From Monoplex corrugatus (lineage: Eukaryota; Mollusca; Gastropoda; Littorinimorpha; Ranellidae), in the NCBI GenBank assembly GCA_030674185.1, contig JAPXFY010000026.1, positions 38,080,209 through 38,144,208 on the forward strand: 64,000 nt of DNA, written 5' to 3'. A program made the position numbers and the translations under genes. Numbering within the stretch: position 1 is the stretch's first letter; each line of letters starts with the position of its first letter. Shown here in pieces: positions 20,773-30,779 of the stretch. The notes beneath the pieces were generated by a model. That model ran no database searches, was not told the origin of the DNA, and worked only from the letters and a program-made list of their open reading frames with translations.

Positions 20773-21046
20773 CTGCTGAGATTTGCTTTTTTCCTGGAAC
20801 GTGCGTGATGTTTGGGGGAAATCTCATCAGGCAAAGCCTGAAGAGTTGAATGCGTGGGGGCATTTTGGCGATTTCTGTGGTGGACAAGAGAGGGACTAGA
20901 GGTTTGTGATCGGTCTCAACTGTGAAACTGAGTCCAAGGAGGTACTCGCTTAGCCTCTCACATGCCCATGTGACTGCCAGAGCTTCTTTTTCTATGACAG
21001 CATAGTTGCGTTCTGCGTCAGAAAGAGAGCACGATATGTAGCACAC
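20690..21046 (-). pseudogene. Gypsy RNase H domain
   Basis: SDAERNYAVIEKEALAVTWA, TVETDHKPLVPLLS, and NITHVPGKKQISADALSRAP are the RNase H hallmark blocks of Gypsy polymerase. The next residues (PHSRPEKADINRKWLFSKLS) run into a frameshift to the integrase remnant, without the connection and HHCC domain. The domain would degrade RNA in RNA/DNA hybrids. Dead in context. Confidence 0.82.
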
Positions 21047-21562
21047 CGGTCATCGTGTCTTGTCATTTTGTGTCTGGAACAGGAGTGCGCCAAGATCTGC
21101 ATTGGAAGCGTCAGTGGCTAGGAAGGTTTCTCTCTCAGGACTGTAATGGGCCAGGACAGGTGGAGAGAGGAGGTGGTTTTTCACTTGTTGAAAAGCCATT
21201 TCCTGTTCGTCCTTCCACGTCCACTCAGTGTCCTTCCGTAGGAGAGAGCGTAGTGGGGCTGTGACGCTGGCAAGATTGGGCATGAACTTGGCCAGTTGGT
21301 TGGTCATGCCCAGGAAGCGCTGAAGCTCTGTGATGTTTATGGGAGGAGGGAACCTGTTGATGGCGTCCAGTTTTGCGGGATCTGGGCGGATGCCAGAACT
21401 GTCTATGATGTGGCCCAGGAAGCGGATGGAGTCTTTTGAAAATTCACATCTCTCATTGAGCGTGAGGCCTGCCTCCTGTAGCCGTTTCATTACTTCTCGA
21501 AGACGCTGATCATGTGAAGCCTGATCCTTGGCATGCACGAAATGTCATCCATGTGAGTTTTT
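21047..21562 (-). pseudogene. Gypsy reverse transcriptase, C-terminal half
   Basis: The sequence begins with HMDDI (about 21545-21560, the YMDD catalytic box), then after a one-base slip VHAKDQASHDQRLREVMKRL, EFSKDSIRFLGHIIDSSGIR, PPINITELQRFLGMTNQLAK, and FLATDASNADLGALLFQ, the start of RNase H. A stop follows at 21050. The finger and N-palm blocks are absent; the gag frame ends only a few bases upstream, so an internal deletion fused gag to RT. Confidence 0.85.
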
Positions 21563-21565
21563 CTC

Positions 21566-22039
21566 TCAGACCTTCAGTCTTTCTTCTAATTTATCAAAGT
21601 TGCATGTTTCTGCTAGTTTTCTGAGTGCCGCAATATACGCTTCTATTGATTCTGACACCTCCTGTTTTCTGAGATGAAACTTGTATGCTTCAAACGCTTC
21701 GTGGGTGTCCCCTACAAAGAAATCTTCAAGCTTCTGCATAACTTGTTTAAGATCGTTTTTGTCATCTTCAGCTTCAAACTTCAGGCTGTCAAATATTTCA
21801 CATGCCTCAGGTCCAAAAACTGCAAGAAAAACTGCTACCTGGTATGCTTGATCCTCTTCTATGTTCAGTCTGCTTGCTATGGCATAGTTCTCAAATTGCC
21901 TTTGGAATCTTTTCCAATTTTGGGTCAAATTGCCTTCCAGGCACATTTTGTCTGGTGCTGAAACATTTGCCGTAAATTGCCTCTGTTGCCCCATTGGCTG
22001 GTTTCCTGACGTTGATTTTGTCATTTTTCTATTAATCAC
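21566..22039 (-). pseudogene. Gypsy gag, N-terminal part
   Basis: 157 residues from MINRKMTKSTSGNQPMGQQR through NWKRFQRQFENYAIASRLN, FGPEACEIFDSLKFEAEDDK and ESIEAYIAALRKLAETCNFD, ending EERLKV. This is the retrotransposon gag domain of K02A2.6-type Gypsy elements. It lacks zinc knuckles, protease and early RT because of an internal deletion to the MDD box at 21560. Confidence 0.85.
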
Positions 22040-22097
22040 GAAGAACTACTTACAGTTTCTTTTTCTTCTGTGATTATTCTTGTATATCAGGCCTACT

Positions 22098-22116
22098 CTT
22101 GGAGTCCTGACACCAT
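22098..22116 (-). other. Gypsy primer-binding site
   Basis: On the minus strand TGGTGTCAGGACTCCAAG directly follows a TTACA LTR end. The TGG start and 18-base length fit a tRNA 3'-end complement. Together with the gag start 60 bases downstream it fixes the element's 5' end. Confidence 0.6.
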
Positions 22117-22245
22117 GTAAGGTTGGCCGACAGACCAGCGGATTCTAAAGTGACAGTTTACTTTGTTACCAAGTAACCACCAAATCTCATGCATACGAGA
22201 TTATTATTATTACCTAAGGGAGGTTACTCTACAATAAACATGGAC
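22116..22245 (-). mobile_element. Gypsy 5' LTR (or its 3' part)
   Basis: The minus strand runs from TGTAGAGTAACCTCCCTTAG (near 22235) to GGCCAACCTTACA at 22116. TG...CA ends give an LTR of about 120 bp. A TGTAG start is shared with the putative 3' LTR near 19836, but the rest is not clearly alike. Confidence 0.45.
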
Positions 22246-23496
22246 ACTCGTCCGTTAGAGCGCCACGAACCGTCAGTTTTTTGTTTTGTTTTGTTTGTTT
22301 TTTGGCTGTGCGGCGGCAGGTTTTCTTATACAGGATAAACTGATGTAAATCCAACCAATTCAGTCATTAGCTTGAGAAGGTACAGGTTTTGACGCGTATC
22401 TTCAGAAACATTTCGTAGATGAGTTGCCAGAGAGCAGCTAAGTCGATGTCCACAGTTGACTTTCCGTGGTTGATTACTCATACTGGCTTTAAAAAGTTGT
22501 ACCGAGTACTGCGATCTTATGATATGCTAAAGAACGAAGCAGGTGTATATGATGATGATCTAAATCCAACCAGGTGGATGTAAAATCCGACTATGCGTTG
22601 ATCTAAACTTCTACAAGTATGAATACTGTGAAGGCAATGCACATTACTTGATCAACAAATTATCTATCAATCAACGGCAAAAAAAAAAGGAGTAATTTTC
22701 TTTTGAACAATATTTTTATGCCTTGTTGATTTTCATCGTTCTTTTCTCCGTCCACTGCGTACACAAACGATCGACATCCCTTCCCGTTGCTTAGGTCTAC
22801 TTTTTTGAAAGGAAGCGTGGTAAGGTTTATCAAGCTAGAGTAGTAGAGATCTACGTGGTTGCCATCTGACACACTTTATGAACACACACACATGCTCGCG
22901 AGAGACAGACAGATCCAGCTACAGATAGCAAAACTAGGTTGGGGAGGGGGGGGGGGAGCGAGAGAGAGAGAGAGAGAGAGAGAGAGCTGAAAAGTGAAGA
23001 GAGAGACTCAGATTCCAGTCGGGAATTAGATTCTAGATCACGCAGGTATTCAAGCCTGATGTAAAATCCAACCAATCAAAACCCGCTATTTCATGAGATC
23101 AACTGATTTAGATCAACAGCCTACAAACAGTTTCTACAGCTCATATTACATATTTATGCATTACGCGGCTCTCTCTCAGGTTAAGATTGTTGCTACAAAG
23201 GGTCAGCAAGTGATCACTAAAAAAATTCGCTTTGGCACGCATGGCGCCCGGAAACAGCCGAATTGGGGTTGTTGCCCTTAGCGTTGCACTGTGCCATCGT
23301 TTTAAAAATGCCTTTATTTTCATTGGCAAATCCTAGAAGCTTGGCTGTTCCTTGAACTGACACCAGTTTCTTTGAAATATTTTAGGCAACTGGAGTGACT
23401 GCACTTTTGGTTTTGTGAGGCAAATCCCGGACGTCGGTCGGATTTTTACTTCATCTGAAATCAGTTGTTAGATCAGTTTATCCTACCTACCTTCTC
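22246..23496. other. Unannotated intronic or intergenic sequence
   Basis: It contains T/G-rich 22275-22301, a (GA)n run at 22958-22987 after a G11 tract, and two similar stretches TGATGTAAATCCAACCAAT (22343) and TGATGTAAAATCCAACCAAT (23056). No coding feature. Confidence 0.4.
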
Positions 23497-23557
23497 CTTC
23501 CCCTCATCTCCATTTCAAGACATTACAGCAAGGTCTTGAAATGAAGATGAGGGGAAG
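23497..23557. ncRNA. Near-perfect 25-bp stem hairpin, miRNA-precursor-like
   Basis: The left arm 23497-23521 (CTTCCCCTCATCTCC...) and right arm 23533-23557 (...AGATGAGGGGAAG) are complementary at 24 of 25 positions, with an 11-base loop ATTACAGCAAG. The size suits a pre-miRNA hairpin, but a near-perfect stem equally fits a young foldback duplication. No seed I can name. Strand unknown. Confidence 0.4.
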
Positions 23558-24155
23558 AGTTTTGATCAAACTCAAGAGAGTGTACCAGGCACGTGCGTCA
23601 GATCTGGTGCAGTGCACAGCCTGTCTGAAACTGAGGTCCACGATTCCCTCTTGAACAAATTCTTGACTTCTACCGTATAAGTAGCTACCTCTCAGCTTCA
23701 TGCGAAACCAGCCTTACAATCATATATGTACGTAGGTCTATCTCAGTATCTGAGTTCATTCTAAGAGACTGACGTTACAACATCTGACTATGACTATAAG
23801 CTGTTTTCATGTGTCAAACTTTCTTTACGTATACTTATACTAGTTATAGGATGTTGGGAACAAATCATCGTCAACCTTCGATCAAATTATTTCAACTTCC
23901 ACTTGTAGCTTTGTAGACACAAGCTTGGGGTGGGCTAGATGGGTTTAATCGTACAGAAATCCTAAAATTTAAAAGGAAACAGCCCCTGGCTCAAATGGAA
24001 CGGTGGGTTGACAGAATGGATATCTTACAGGCTACTGTTAAAGTAAACAATACTGAGTCTACGTACCCAAAATAACTTGAACCAGTCGCAAGCGCAGACA
24101 GTTAGGCTACGCCGCACGTACACCTTCCCTATTGTGCTGATGTCGACAGGAACTC
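23558..24155. other. Unannotated sequence
   Basis: Unique-looking sequence with no ORF or repeat I can support. Confidence 0.4.
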
Positions 24156-24170
24156 ACCGCCATCTGCTGG
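24156..24170 (-). promoter_or_regulatory. CTCF-like motif
   Basis: The minus strand CCAGCAGATGGCGGT agrees at all 15 positions with the bilaterian CTCF core CCASYAGRKGGCRSY as I know it. It is upstream of the CBP-like exon and on the genic side of the satellite locus. A single-motif match can occur by chance. Confidence 0.4.
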
Positions 24171-24224
24171 CGTTAGTTCAGATTGTCAGTTCACGAACTG
24201 TCCGTCATGCGGTTACAAGACAGC

Positions 24225-24496
24225 AAACACAATAGTAAAGACATACTGGAATTGTTGCATTTATGATGCAAAAGAAACTCGAGCACGTACTTGCAGCAGG
24301 AAATCTAGAGGGAAAAAGAGCACGGAGAAAAAAACACAAAAAAGAAACACAAAAAGAAACCCCAGTTTCAAGAGTGGATGAGAACAGAAAGGGTAGGAGA
24401 GATACATTCAGAGACAAAAGATAGGTTCATATGGAAGGCCATGATTGCCAAAGCCATGAGGCATGGCAAACGCTGATGATGATGATGACGATGATA
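24225..24496 (+). mobile_element. RTE-like LINE 3' end, plus orientation
   Basis: Broken frames read LEHVLAAGNLEGKRARR, TERVGEI, and FIWKAMIAKAMRHGKR, then a GATGATGATGACGATGAT tail. This matches the 3' end at 4656-4890. Confidence 0.7.
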
Positions 24497-24519
24497 TAGA
24501 CCAGTCAATCTACAGTCAG

Positions 24520-25045
24520 GACATATGTATTTCGCTTGACAGTCAGGACATTTGACATTTTACATAACAGTCAAGACATTTTACATAACAGTCAGGACAA
24601 TTACTTAACAGTCAGGACATTTACTCAACAGTCAGGACATTTTACTTAACAATCAGGATATTTTAGTCAGGGCATTCTACATAACAATCAGGACACTACA
24701 TATTTCGCTTGACAGTCAGGACATTTGACATTTCACTTAACATTCAGGACATTTCATCTAGTAGCCAGGACATTTTATTTGTCAGGATGTTTTACTAAAC
24801 AGTCAGGACATTTCACTTAACAATCAGGACATTTCACATTATAGTCATGGCATTTTACTAACAGTCAGTATATTTTACTTAACAGTCAGGACATTTTACG
24901 TGCATTAGTACATTTTACCTAGCAGTCATGACATTTTACTTAACAGTCAGGACATTTTACATAACAGTCAGGACATTTTACTTAATAGTCAGGACATTTC
25001 ATTTAGCAGTCAGGACATTTGACATAACAGTCAGGACATTTTAAC
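24520..25045. repeat. Degenerate 21-bp minisatellite
   Basis: The unit is ACATTTTACTTAACAGTCAGG with frequent indels; about two dozen copies. It runs straight into a TC/CA microsatellite. Confidence 0.9.
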
Positions 25046-25049
25046 ACAA

Positions 25050-25061
25050 TCACTCTCTCTT

Positions 25062-25141
<80 letters not shown>
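25050..25141. repeat. (TC)n then (CA)n microsatellite
   Basis: CT-rich 25050-25077 followed by pure CA to 25141, immediately left of the L2-like copy's tail. Confidence 0.95.
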
Positions 25142-25145
<4 letters not shown>

Positions 25146-25230
25146 CAATACAATACAATACTTTATTTGTATAGCGCAAAATCTTGATAAAATCAAATCT
25201 AAGCGCTAAAACAGACACACACGCACGCAC

Positions 25231-25320
<90 letters not shown>

Positions 25321-25817
25321 CTAAAATGGGGAGAAAGAATAAAAGTAATGGAAAATTATAGAGAGCATATTATATACAATTATATATTACAATGTGATTC
25401 CCCTCCGAGTGGAGACAGGCTGCAAAGGGGGTTGAGTGAGATCAGGATTTTATGCAGAGGAGAAAAGGTGAGTTTTGAGAGCGGACTTGAAGGAGACAAA
25501 AGTAGGTTGCTGACGGACAGAGAGAGGAAATTTGTTCCAGGAAAGTGGACCAGAAACAGAGAAGGCTCGTGGACCATAGGTATTGAGCTTAGTGCGTGGA
25601 AAGCGAAAAGTCAGAGGATCGGAGGCAGAGCGGAGGGTACGTGAGGGAACATAGATCTCAAGTAGGCTTGACAGGTAATCGGGGGCTGCGTTATTGAGGC
25701 TTTTGTAGCACATGGTGTCTAGTTTGTACTGTATGCGCTTTGATACAGGGAGCCAGTGAAGTTGTGCCAGGAGAGGAGATATGTGGTCAGCTTTTTTCTT
25801 TTTTAGTACAAGGCGTG

Positions 25818-25824
<7 letters not shown>
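25142..25824 (-). mobile_element. L2-like LINE 3' fragment, minus orientation
   Basis: It begins with the reversed TATTG tail (CTACAATACAATACAATAC), then the conserved 3' block, an internal (CA)n at about 25237-25318, the 3'UTR, and the last ~125 codons of ORF2 (25824-25450: ADHISPLLAQLHWLPVSKRI ... GPRAFSVSGPLSWNKFP) to a stop at 25450. It is nearly identical to 4000-4655. The 5' end is truncated in ORF2 and abuts another CA microsatellite. Confidence 0.9.
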
Positions 25825-25886
<62 letters not shown>

Positions 25887-25964
25887 AACATACACACATG
25901 CACACATGAGCGCACGGATACACAGACACGTATGCACATACACACATACACAGCAAATCCCATG

Positions 25965-26006
<42 letters not shown>

Positions 26007-26130
26007 TACACACAAACACATACACACACGCACGCACACACACACACACATACATACAAACACACACACGCACGTGCGCACATGCACGCACAGATTTGAA
26101 CGCACATACACACTCATATACACGGCAAAT
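25825..26130. repeat. CA-rich and (TC)n low-complexity tract
   Basis: Pure CA to about 25880, then interrupted CA with TACA and GCACGC variants and a (TC)n core at 25969-25988. Long open frames here are CA/GT repeat artefacts. Confidence 0.95.
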
Positions 26131-26390
26131 CCTATGGAGCGATTTGAATCGACAACCTATTTTCTTTATACGATTCTGGACTCAGTTTGTACCAACACCT
26201 TTCTCCCGCCCCACAAATCCCTTTTCTTTACCGAGTGTAGCTTGTGTGGCTTCACAGCGTGTGTCACGTGCATCAGTTCGGGGCTGTTGTCCTGACCCAG
26301 TAACTTTTCACCTTACCACTTGGCCCAGCAATCTGTGACATTAAAAAGGCGGAGAATGATTCAGATTGGCATTATGACATGTATGTGTCA
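26131..26390. other. Unannotated sequence
   Basis: No recognisable feature. Confidence 0.4.
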
Positions 26391-26600
26391 TCGCAAGATG
26401 GTCCAGCCAATATTTGACCCTACCCCTGTACAGCCTTGTCTTTTCCTTGATGGCCTCCTTCACAGTGTCATTCCATGATGCACCATGGTGCTGCTGTTCT
26501 TGGACCCCTTCCAGATGTCCTGGTTACACATGTTTCCAGGAGTGCGTTTAGCAGGCTGTCTTTGAATATCCGCTGATGAAGACAATATTTCAATAGTGTT
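26391..26600 (-). pseudogene. Possible LINE linker fragment
   Basis: The minus strand reads SLLNALLETCVTRTSGRGPR and VKEAIKEKTRLYRGRVKYWL. The basic VKEAIKEK-like helix before an RT domain is common in LINE ORF2 proteins. It is short and without catalytic motifs, so this is a weak call. Confidence 0.3.
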
Positions 26601-26711
26601 GGTAGGTAGAGGAGGCTATATGTTGATTTGGTTGGTTGGGGGGTGGTGGAGACGGGTGTGTGATTTCTTATATGATTATGTAAGATGTTGGTGAGATAAA
26701 CTGGGGAGAAG

Positions 26712-27110
26712 AGTGGCAGAATGGTTCAGATGTTCGTCTGCCAATAAGTAAACTCGAGGTCCCAGGGTTCGTTTTCCATTGAGGCCTTGACTTGTCCCGT
26801 CAGTTTGACCAGAAAATCGAACTGAACTTGCAGTCCTTTAGATGGGGATGAAAATGGAGTTGGACCCATGTGCCTTATGGTCTGTGCATGCTAAAGATCC
26901 CATGGCAGTTGAAAATCCTGAAAAGCAGGGGATTCGTCTGGCTGCCCTGTATAAAACATTGGGGTTGATTTCCCAGGTCCCTCCCCATGGAGGCCAATGA
27001 TGCTATGGTTTCGTAGAAGCACCTGTAGACCTGGTACTTCTGTGTTCAGCTTTCTATGGTTTTTCTATACCCTGTCCAAATCTTATGGCAAAAAAAAAAA
27101 AGAATAAAAA
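26712..27110 (+). mobile_element. tRNA-derived SINE (family 2), full-length with A-rich tail
   Basis: The tRNA-like head GGCAGAATGGTTCAGATG (A box) with GGTCCCAGGGTTCG (B box) is followed by a body with GCATGCTAAAGATCCCATGG, and an A12 tail at 27090-27101. Minus-strand relatives occur at 42420-42790, 45455-45550, 57035-57410, 60095-60190 and 62415-62510. Confidence 0.75.
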
Positions 27111-27475
27111 GCCTTCCTTGTGGGCGCAATGGGCCAGGACTTAAGGCGGTCCGTCCGTATCTGCCTGATAGCTCCATCCTATGACATAATGACATTGTCT
27201 AGGTTGGGCCTTGCCACATGCCATCCTGCTCCATCTTGATGAAAACCGTTACCTGTCAATCCAGGATTACTTATTCATCTGGGCAAGCCTGACTTACTCT
27301 GCAGCAAACCTCCAAATCTGAACGCCATTCATTATCCGTCACCTGCAACCTGCTGGGTTGAGGATGGTTGTCCCACTAACAAGATGGAGATAGCATTTTC
27401 CACTGGAATAAAACCGACCACATTCATCGCCAAATATGACTTGGCCCTGTAGACGACAAACGTAAGAAGAGGGCA
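27111..27475. other. Unannotated sequence left of satellite array 1
   Basis: It contains several TGCCACATG/CATCCTGCTCC-type stretches but no supported feature. It is the left border of the satellite locus. Confidence 0.4.
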
Positions 27476-28647
27476 ATAGGTGGTCATCAGCAGGTAGCAA
27501 CAGTCATCAGTAGGTAACAACAGGTGGTTATCAGTAGGTAACAACAGTCATCAGTAGGTAACAACAGTCATCAGTAGGCAACAACAGACATCAATAGGTA
27601 ACAACAGTCATCAATAGGTAACAACAGTCATCAGTAGGTAACAACAGTCATCAGTAGGTAACAACAGTCATCAATAGGTAACAACAGTCATCAGTAGGTA
27701 ACAACAGTCATCAATAGGTAACAACAGTCATCAGTAGGTAACAACAGTCATAAATAGGTAACAACAGTCATCAGTAGGTAACAACAGTCATCAGTAGGTA
27801 AAAAACAGTCATCAGTAGGTAACAACAGTCACCAGTAGGTAACAACAGTCACCAGTAGGTAACAACAGTCACCAGTAGGTAAAAACAGTCATCAGTAGGT
27901 AACAACAGTCACCAGTAGGTAACAACATGTAGATATCAGTAGGTAGCAACAGTCATCAGTAGGTAAAAACAGTCATCAGTAGGTAAACACAGTCACCAGT
28001 AGGTAGCAACATGTAGATATCAGTAGGTAACAACAGTCATCAGTAGGTAACAACAGTCACCAGTAGGTAACAACATGTAGATATCAGTAGGTAAAAACAG
28101 TCATCAGTAGGTAAAAACAGTCATCAGTAGGTAACAACAGTCACCAGTAGGTAACAACATGTAGATATCAGTAGGTAACAACAGTCATCAGTAGGTAACA
28201 ACAGTCATCAGTAGGTAACAACATGTAGATATCAGTAGGTAACAACAGTCACCAGTAGGTAACAACAGTCACCAGTAGGTAAAAACAGTCATCAGTAGGT
28301 AACAACAGTCACCAGTAGGTAACAACATGTAGATATCAGTAGGTAACAACAGTCATCAATAGGTAACAACAGTCACCAGTAGGTAACAACAGTCATCAGT
28401 AGGTAACAACAGTCATCAGTAGGTAAAAACACTAATCAGTAGGTAACAACAGTCACCAGTAGGTAACAACAGTCATCAGTAGGTAACAACAGTCATCAGT
28501 AGGTAAAAACATTAATCAATAGGTAACAACAGTCATCAGCAGGTAAAAACACTAATCAATAGGTAACAACAGTCATCAGTAGATAAAAACACTAATCAAT
28601 AGGTAACAACAGGTAGTCATCAATAGGTAACAACAGTCACCAGTAGG

Positions 28648-28730
28648 AGAATCACATTGTAATATATAATTGTATATAATATGCTCTCTATAATTTTCCA
28701 TTGCTTTTATTCTTTCTCCCCATTTATAGC

Positions 28731-28808
<78 letters not shown>

Positions 28809-28926
28809 CGTGCGTGTGTGTGCGTGCGTGCGTGTGTGTGTGTCTGTTTCAGCGCTTAGATTTGATTTTATCAAGATTTTGCGCGATATAAATATTGTAA
28901 TTATTATTATTAATTATTATTATTAT
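28648..28926 (+). mobile_element. Solo L2-like 3' end inserted in the satellite
   Basis: Only the last ~280 bases of the L2-like family (AATCACATTGTAATATATAA ... 3' block GCGCGATATAAA) are present, with a GT/GCGT tract and an ATT-rich tail. It is flanked on both sides by CAGTAGG (28641-28647 and 28927-28933), a 7-base target-site duplication made of satellite sequence. It is a severe 5' truncation. Confidence 0.9.
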
Positions 28927-30779
28927 CAGTAGGTAACAACAGTCATCAGTAGGTAACAACAGGTGGTCATCAGTAGGTAACAACAGTCATCAGTAGGTAG
29001 CAACAGTCATCAGTAGGTAACAACAGTCATCAGGAGGTAACAACAGGTGGTCATCAGTAGGTAACAACAGTCATCAGTAGGCAACAACAGTCATCAGTAG
29101 GTAACAACAGTCATCAGTAGGTAACAACAGTCATCAGTAGGTAACAACAGGTGGTCATCAGTAGGTAACAACAGGTGGTTATCAGTAGGTAACAACAGTC
29201 ATCAGTAGGTAACAACAGTCATCAGTAGGTAACAACAGTCATCAGTAGGTAACAACAGCCATCAGTAGGTAATAATAGTCATCAGTAGGTAACAATAGTC
29301 ATCAGTAGGTAACAACAGTCATCAGTAGGTAACAACAGGTGGTCATCAGTAGATAACAACAGTCATCAGTAAGTAACAACAGTCATCAGTAGGTAACAAC
29401 AGTCATCAGTAGGTAACAACAGCCATCAGTAGGTAACAATAGTCATCAGTAAGTAACAATAGTCATCAGTAGATAACAACAGTCATCAGTAAGTAACAAC
29501 AGTCATCAGTAAGTAACAATAGTCATCAGTAGGTAACAACAGTCAACAGTAGGTAACAATAGTCATCAGTAGGTAAGAACAGTCATCAGTAGGTAGCAAC
29601 AGTCATCAGTAGGTAACAACAGTCATCAGGAGGTAACAACAGGTGGTCATCAGTAGGTAACAACAGTCATCAGTAGGCAACAACAGTCATCAGTAGGTAA
29701 CAACAGTCATCAGTAGGTAAAACACACAGTGGATATATCAGTAGGTAACAATAGTCATCAGTAGGTAACAATAGTCATCAGTAGGTAACAACAGCCATCA
29801 GTAGAGTAACAACTAGTCATCAGTAGTAACAAAGTGGTCATCAGTAGGTAACAACACCATCAGTAGGTAACAACAGTCATCAGTAGGTAAAACAGTCATC
29901 AGTAGGTAACAACAGTCATCAGTAGGTAACTACATGTCATCAGTAGATAACAACAGTCATCAGTAAGGTAACAACAGTCATCAGGTCGTTGTATAACAAC
30001 AGTCATATCAGTAGATAACAAAGTCCATCAGTAGGTAACAACAGTCATCAGTAGGTAACAACAGCATCAGAGGTAACAACAGTCATCAGTAGTAACAACA
30101 GTCATCAGTAGGTAACAACACATCAGTAGGTAACAACAGCCATCAGTAGGTAACAATAGTCATCAGTAGGTAACAACAGTCATCAGTAGTGTAACAACAG
30201 TCATCAGTAAGTAACAACAGTCATCAGTAGGTAACAATCATCATAGTACCCTCAGTAGGTAACAACAGTCATCAGTAGGTAACAACAGTCATCAGTAGGT
30301 AACAACAGTCCATCAGTAGGTAACAACAGCCATCAGTAGGTAACAACAGGTGTCATCAGTAGTAACAACAGTCATCAGTAGTAACAACAGTCATCAGTAG
30401 GTAACAACAGTCCATCAGTAGGTACAACAGTGATATCAGTAGTAACAATAGTCATCAGTAGGTAACAATAGTCATCAGTAGGTAATAACAGCATCATAGT
30501 AATAATCAACAGTAGTAACAGTTATATAACAACACAAGGTTGGTTATCAATAGGTAACAACAATCATCAGTAGGTAACAACAGTCATCAGTAGGTAACAC
30601 ACACATGTCACTCAGTAGGTAACAACAGTCATCAGTAGTGTAACAACAGTCATCAGTAGATAACAACAGTCATCAGTAGGTAACAACAGTCATCAGTAGG
30701 TAACAACAGTCATCAGTAGGTAACAACAGTCATCAGTAGGTAACAACAGCCATCAGTAGGTAACAACAGCCATCAGTAT

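Noticed and set aside
19442..21264. Plus-strand ORFs of 60-114 codons across the Gypsy region
   Set aside because: Shadows of the minus-strand gag, RT, RNase H and integrase fragments.
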